From: Janthinobacterium sp.
Lineage (GTDB): Bacteria > Pseudomonadota > Gammaproteobacteria > Burkholderiales > Burkholderiaceae_D
Direction: 5' to 3'
DNA: 64,000 nt
NCBI RefSeq assembly: GCF_009923995.1
Contig: NZ_RFSK01000006.1
Span: 1 to 64,000 of the forward strand
A program made the position numbers and the translations under genes. The notes under the pieces are model-generated. The model saw only the letters and a list, made by a program, of their open reading frames with translations. It had not been told where the DNA came from and did no database searches. This document shows, one piece after another, positions 60,826 through 64,000 of this stretch (the stretch's first letter is position 1; every line of letters starts with the position of its first letter).

Positions 60826-60830
60826 ATTCT

Positions 60831-60896
60831 GGGGTCAGACCCGGCGGGGGAATCCGCCCCAATGGGGCGAATTCCGCTCCTGAAAGGACTGACCCC
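60831..60896. repeat. Intergenic palindromic element, copy 7
   Basis: GGGGTCAGACCCGG opens the element and GACTGACCCC closes it, with an internal stem GCCCCAATGGGGC. It lies between pyrC' and the second plsC-like gene, 6 bp from the latter's longest start. Confidence 0.65.
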
Positions 60897-60931
60897 GGCA
60901 GTATGCTGGAGTTTCACTCCAGTACAAAAAA

Positions 60932-62233
60932 TTAACGCTGGAACGCCACCTGTCCAGCCACGATGGTCGCCTTGACGATGCCGCTCAGCTCATAGCCGAG
61001 GAACGGCGTGTGCTTGCCCTGGCTGGCCAGCGACGCCGACGACACGGTCCAGCGCGCGGCAGGATCGAAGACGCAGATGTCGGCCGCTTCGCCCACGGCC
61101 AGGCTGCCCGCCGGAATGCCGGCAACCCGCGCCGCGTCCGACGTGATCTTCGCCACGGCACGCGCCAGCGGACTCGCGCCCGTTTGCGGCTGATTCAGGG
61201 CGTAGTCGTCGGCCCATTTCAGGGCCAGCGACAGCAGCAGTTCCAGGCCTGTCGCGCCGGGCGAGGCTTCACCGAAAGGCAGCAGCTTTTCATCGTCGTC
61301 GACGGGCGTGTGGTCCGAGCACATGGCGTCCACGGTGCCGTCGAGCAGGCCGGCGCGGATCGCATCGCGGTCGCGCTGGCTGCGGAACGGCGGCGTGACC
61401 CTCGCGTTCGGGTCGAAGAAGCCGATGTCGGCATCCGTCAGGTGCGCATGGTGCGCGCCCACGTCGCAGGTGACGGGCAAGCCTTCGGCCTTGGCGGCGC
61501 GGATCAGCTCCAGGCCGGCGGCCGACGAAATGCGGCACAGATGCACGCGTGCGCGGCTGGCGCGCATCAGCTCGAAAATCGTGTGCAGCGCGATGGTTTC
61601 GGACATCACGGGCACGCCGGACAAACCGAGGCGCGAGGCCAGCGGGCCGCTGTGGGCGATGCCGCCACGGCCGATGTGCGGGTCCTGCGGGCGCAGCCAG
61701 ACGGTGTAGCCGAAGGTGTTCGCATACTGCATGGCGCGCAGCAGCACGGTGGTGTCCTCGATCGGCTCTTCCGCCTGCGCGAAGCCGATGCAGCCCGCTT
61801 CCGTCAGTTCCGCCATCTCCGTCAGCGACTGGCCCTTCAAGCCCATGGTCAGCGCGCCCAGCGGGTGCACGTGGGCCTTGTTCTGCGTCTTGGCGCGGTA
61901 TTTCAGCATTTCCACCAGGCCCGGCTCATCGAGCACGGGGTCGGTGTCCGGCGGGCAGACCAGGCTCGTGACGCCGCCCTGCAGGGCCGCCTGCAATTCC
62001 GACTCCAGGGTCGCCTTGTATTCGTAGCCCGGCTCGCGCAGGCGCGCGGACAGGTCGACCAGGCCGGGGGAAACCACCAGGCCGGCCGCGTCAAACGTGC
62101 TGTCGGCGGTGAAACCGGCGGGGGCGCTGCCCACGGCCAGCACCTTGCCGTCGGCGATGAACAGGTCTTGCAAGCCATCGATGCCGTTGGCAGGGTCGAT
62201 CAGGTGGCCGTTCTTGATATGTAGTGTCGTCAT
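60932..62233 (-). CDS. pyrX: Dihydroorotase-like protein PyrC', metal site lost
   Basis: This 433-residue protein has the amidohydrolase fold of dihydroorotase (MTTLHIKNGHLIDPANG, LREPGYEYKATLESEL, CSDHTPVDDDEKLLPF). The zinc-binding D-x-H-x-H near the start is D-L-S-A-R here, at residues 60-64, so both histidines are gone. In Pseudomonas a similar inactive PyrC' (PyrX) is needed to hold aspartate transcarbamoylase together, and the neighbouring pyrB fits that. Catalytic dihydroorotase should be encoded elsewhere. The start at 62233 (MTTLHIKNG) has AGAAG upstream; an in-frame Met at 62257 overlaps the pyrB stop. Confidence 0.9.
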   Translation of the reverse strand: MTTLHIKNGHLIDPANGIDGLQDLFIADGKVLAVGSAPAGFTADSTFDAAGLVVSPGLVDLSARLREPGYEYKATLESELQAALQGGVTSLVCPPDTDPVLDEPGLVEMLKYRAKTQNKAHVHPLGALTMGLKGQSLTEMAELTEAGCIGFAQAEEPIEDTTVLLRAMQYANTFGYTVWLRPQDPHIGRGGIAHSGPLASRLGLSGVPVMSETIALHTIFELMRASRARVHLCRISSAAGLELIRAAKAEGLPVTCDVGAHHAHLTDADIGFFDPNARVTPPFRSQRDRDAIRAGLLDGTVDAMCSDHTPVDDDEKLLPFGEASPGATGLELLLSLALKWADDYALNQPQTGASPLARAVAKITSDAARVAGIPAGSLAVGEAADICVFDPAARWTVSSASLASQGKHTPFLGYELSGIVKATIVAGQVAFQR

Positions 62234-62256
62234 GCTTGCTTCTCGTCCTTGGGCCA

Positions 62257-63222
62257 TCAGCCCTGATTACCAGCCAAAATACTCATCACCGCCATGCGCA
62301 CGGCGATACCGAACGTCACCTGCGGCAGGATCACCGCCTGCGGACCGTCGGCCACGGCCGAATCGATCTCCACGCCGCGGTTCATCGGACCCGGATGCAT
62401 GACGATGGCGTCCGGCTTGGCCAGCGCCAGGCGTTCAGGCGTCAGCCCATAGCTCTTGAAGTACTCCTGCGCCGACGGCAGCAGCGCGCCGCTCATGCGT
62501 TCATTTTGCAGGCGCAGCATGATGATCACGTCCACGCCTTTCAAGCCTTCATCCATGTTGGTGAAGGTGCGCACGCCCATCTGTTCCAGGCCGCCCGGCA
62601 GCAGGGTGTGCGGGCCGATGGCGCGCACTTCCGGCACGCCCAGCGTAGTCAGCGCGTGGATATCGGAACGGGCCACGCGGCTGTGCAGGATGTCGCCCAC
62701 GATGGCCACCGTCAGGTTGGTAAAATCCTTCTTGTAGTGGCGGATCGTGTACATGTCGAGCAAGCCCTGGGTTGGGTGCGCGTGGCGGCCGTCGCCGGCG
62801 TTGACCACGTGGACATGCGGCTGCTTCGTGTCGATCAGGTGCTTGGCGATCAGGTAGGGGGCGCCCGACTGCGCATGGCGCACGACGAACATGTCGGCAT
62901 GCATGGCCGACAGGTTGTCGATGGTGTCGAGCAGCGACTCGCCCTTGCTGGCCGACGATGCCTGGATATTCAGGTTGATGACGTCGGCCGACAAACGCTT
63001 CGAGGCGATCTCGAAGGTGGTGCGGGTGCGCGTGGAGTTTTCAAAGAACAGGTTGAAAACGCTCTTGCCGCGCATCAGCGGCACCTTCTTGACGTCGCGG
63101 TCGGAGATGCCGACGAACGAGGAAGCGGTGTCGAGGATGTGGTTGACGATAGACTTCGGCAAGCCTTCGATCGTCAGCAGATGTTGCAGTTCGCCGTGTT
63201 TATTCAGTTGCGGATTAAGCAT
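62257..63222 (-). CDS. pyrB: Aspartate carbamoyltransferase catalytic subunit
   Basis: PyrB joins carbamoyl phosphate to aspartate, the committed step of pyrimidine synthesis. The 321-residue protein has the carbamoyl-phosphate loop [13 protein letters not shown] at about residue 60, and the aspartate-binding end [14 protein letters not shown]. Its stop overlaps the upstream in-frame Met of pyrC' by one base, and its start overlaps the pyrR stop by 8 bp. The lack of a regulatory pyrI gene fits a PyrB-PyrC' complex. Confidence 0.94.
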   Translation of the reverse strand: MLNPQLNKHGELQHLLTIEGLPKSIVNHILDTASSFVGISDRDVKKVPLMRGKSVFNLFFENSTRTRTTFEIASKRLSADVINLNIQASSASKGESLLDTIDNLSAMHADMFVVRHAQSGAPYLIAKHLIDTKQPHVHVVNAGDGRHAHPTQGLLDMYTIRHYKKDFTNLTVAIVGDILHSRVARSDIHALTTLGVPEVRAIGPHTLLPGGLEQMGVRTFTNMDEGLKGVDVIIMLRLQNERMSGALLPSAQEYFKSYGLTPERLALAKPDAIVMHPGPMNRGVEIDSAVADGPQAVILPQVTFGIAVRMAVMSILAGNQG

Positions 63223-63739
63223 GGTGGGTATCTATGGTAAGCGTGAATTTTCCGTCGTCGGCTTGCTTCAGGACCAGGGCCTGGCCAGGCGGCACGGCAG
63301 TGAAGGCTGCCACGAAATCGGCGGCTACCGGCAGCTGGCGCTCGCCGCGGTCGACCAGGGCGGCCAGCATGATCTTCGCCGGACGGCCATAGTCGAACAA
63401 TTCGTTGATGGCCGCGCGCGTGGTGCGGCCCGTGTACAGCACGTCGTCGACCAGCAGGATGGTGGCGCCGGCCACGTCGAAACTGATTTGCGTCGGCTTG
63501 ACGTCCGCATGCAGGCCTTTCTGGGCGAAGTCGTCGCGGTAGAACGAGACATCGAGCACGCCCAAGCGGTCGAGCAGGTTCAGGTCGCGCGCCAGGCGCT
63601 CGGCCAGCCAGGCACCGCCCGAATGGATGCCGACGATGGCCACGTTGGTGACGCCCGCCAGGCCGCTCCGCACTTGCTGCAGCAAGTCGGCGTACAGGGC
63701 CTCGGCGTCGAGTTGGGAAGGGTTCGTAGGGTGCGGCAT
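63215..63739 (-). CDS. pyrR: PyrR, pyrimidine operon regulator / uracil phosphoribosyltransferase
   Basis: This 174-residue type I phosphoribosyltransferase has the PRPP loop [18 protein letters not shown]. In Gram-positive bacteria PyrR binds pyr mRNA, but in proteobacteria only the enzymatic role is supported. The start at 63739 (MPHPTNPSQ) is preferred to one five codons upstream. It precedes pyrB and follows ruvX by 39 bp. Confidence 0.9.
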   Translation of the reverse strand: MPHPTNPSQLDAEALYADLLQQVRSGLAGVTNVAIVGIHSGGAWLAERLARDLNLLDRLGVLDVSFYRDDFAQKGLHADVKPTQISFDVAGATILLVDDVLYTGRTTRAAINELFDYGRPAKIMLAALVDRGERQLPVAADFVAAFTAVPPGQALVLKQADDGKFTLTIDTHHA

Positions 63740-63778
63740 AGAGTTCTTAATCATTCAGGAATGCAGTCTAAGGTCAGA

Positions 63779-64000
63779 TTAATAATTCGCGTCGAAATAC
63801 TGCTGCAGGATGATGGCGGCGGCGCGATCATCGATGACTTCACCGCGCTTGGCGGCGATGACGGCCGAGGAATAGCGCTCGTCGACCAGTTCCACGGGCA
63901 GGTTGAAGCGACCGTGCACCTGGTTGGCGAAGCGCCGGCAGCGCGCGCTCATTTCGTGCTCCGTGCCATCCGGGTGGCTGGGCAAGCCCACCACGATGCG
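63779..64000 (-). CDS. ruvX: Holliday junction resolvase-like RuvX (YqgF), partial
   Basis: The C-terminal 73 codons of a RuvX-type nuclease are visible: [10 protein letters not shown], then [32 protein letters not shown] and [13 protein letters not shown]. The N-terminus lies beyond the window. RuvX is linked to pre-16S rRNA 5' processing. It belongs to the pyr cluster order found in related genomes. Confidence 0.88.
   Translation of the reverse strand, partial: RIVVGLPSHPDGTEHEMSARCRRFANQVHGRFNLPVELVDERYSSAVIAAKRGEVIDDRAAAIILQQYFDANY

Noticed and set aside
1-64000. CRISPR array, insertion sequences or toxin-antitoxin pairs
   Set aside because: No regularly spaced repeats, transposase or small coupled toxin-antitoxin pair was seen on either strand; dispersed palindromes are not regularly spaced.

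Overview
The window looks like chromosomal DNA of a high-GC betaproteobacterium of the family Oxalobacteraceae (Janthinobacterium / Massilia / Duganella type). This is inferred from protein resemblance, codon use, the waaA-waaC and glyQ-glyS-gmhB-plsC gene order, a ruvX-pyrR-pyrB-pyrC'-plsC cluster, and a family of GGGGTCAGACCC palindromes scattered between genes. No phage, insertion sequence, CRISPR array or rRNA was seen. Most of the window is core genome with small accessory modules inserted.

Layout. 1-4.8 kb: a DctS/DctR-type two-component pair, then a YqjI/YqjH-type metal-responsive pair (PadR repressor with a His-rich head, and a ferric-siderophore reductase) with a 12-bp inverted repeat between the repressor and a divergent DUF3052 gene. 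4.8-14.8 kb: queG, tsaE, amiC, a hexose-phosphate mutarotase, an alpha-carbonic anhydrase whose signal peptide is separated by a frameshift, dedA, a secreted cyclophilin, mutL and miaA. 14.8-15.3 kb: an orphan second copy of the miaA 3' end, a near-consensus promoter and two identical tRNA-Met(CAT) genes. 15.3-21.2 kb: a Fur-boxed fecI-fecR-TonB receptor iron module followed by a MINPP-type phytase. 21.2-29.4 kb: an MHS transporter, a thioredoxin, a fumarylpyruvate-hydrolase-like gene and the beta-ketoadipate genes pcaT, pcaF, pcaJ, pcaI with the divergent regulator pcaR.

29.4-37 kb: a ChaN-like lipoprotein, two half-size YeeE/YedE permeases with a BigR-like ArsR regulator and its probable operator, a PEP-CTERM-like secreted protein, a translationally coupled DUF1697-DUF3224-mini membrane protein set, an orphan histidine kinase, an HDOD pair and a small HTH protein. 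37-53 kb: miaB-phoH-ybeY, DUF4259, corC-lnt, glyQ-glyS-gmhB-plsC, a YgjP-type metallopeptidase, and the convergent waaA, waaC, algC and an H-NS-like gene. 53-60 kb: apaH, an AraC regulator, and an uncharacterised AhpD / acyl-CoA-dehydrogenase-like / NitT-TauT ABC transporter operon. 60-64 kb: a second PlsC acyltransferase and the minus-strand pyrimidine cluster. There the dihydroorotase homologue has lost its metal-binding HxH, and ruvX runs off the window.

How the genes work together: pcaIJ and pcaF convert beta-ketoadipate to succinyl-CoA and acetyl-CoA under PcaR, with PcaT as probable importer. Fur gates FecI, FecR and the receptor for ferric-chelate uptake. YqjI probably represses YqjH. 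The BigR-like protein probably controls the YeeE pair in response to sulfide or persulfide. PyrB probably needs the non-catalytic PyrC' as a structural partner. Functional names are assigned by reading translated motifs; no database search was run.
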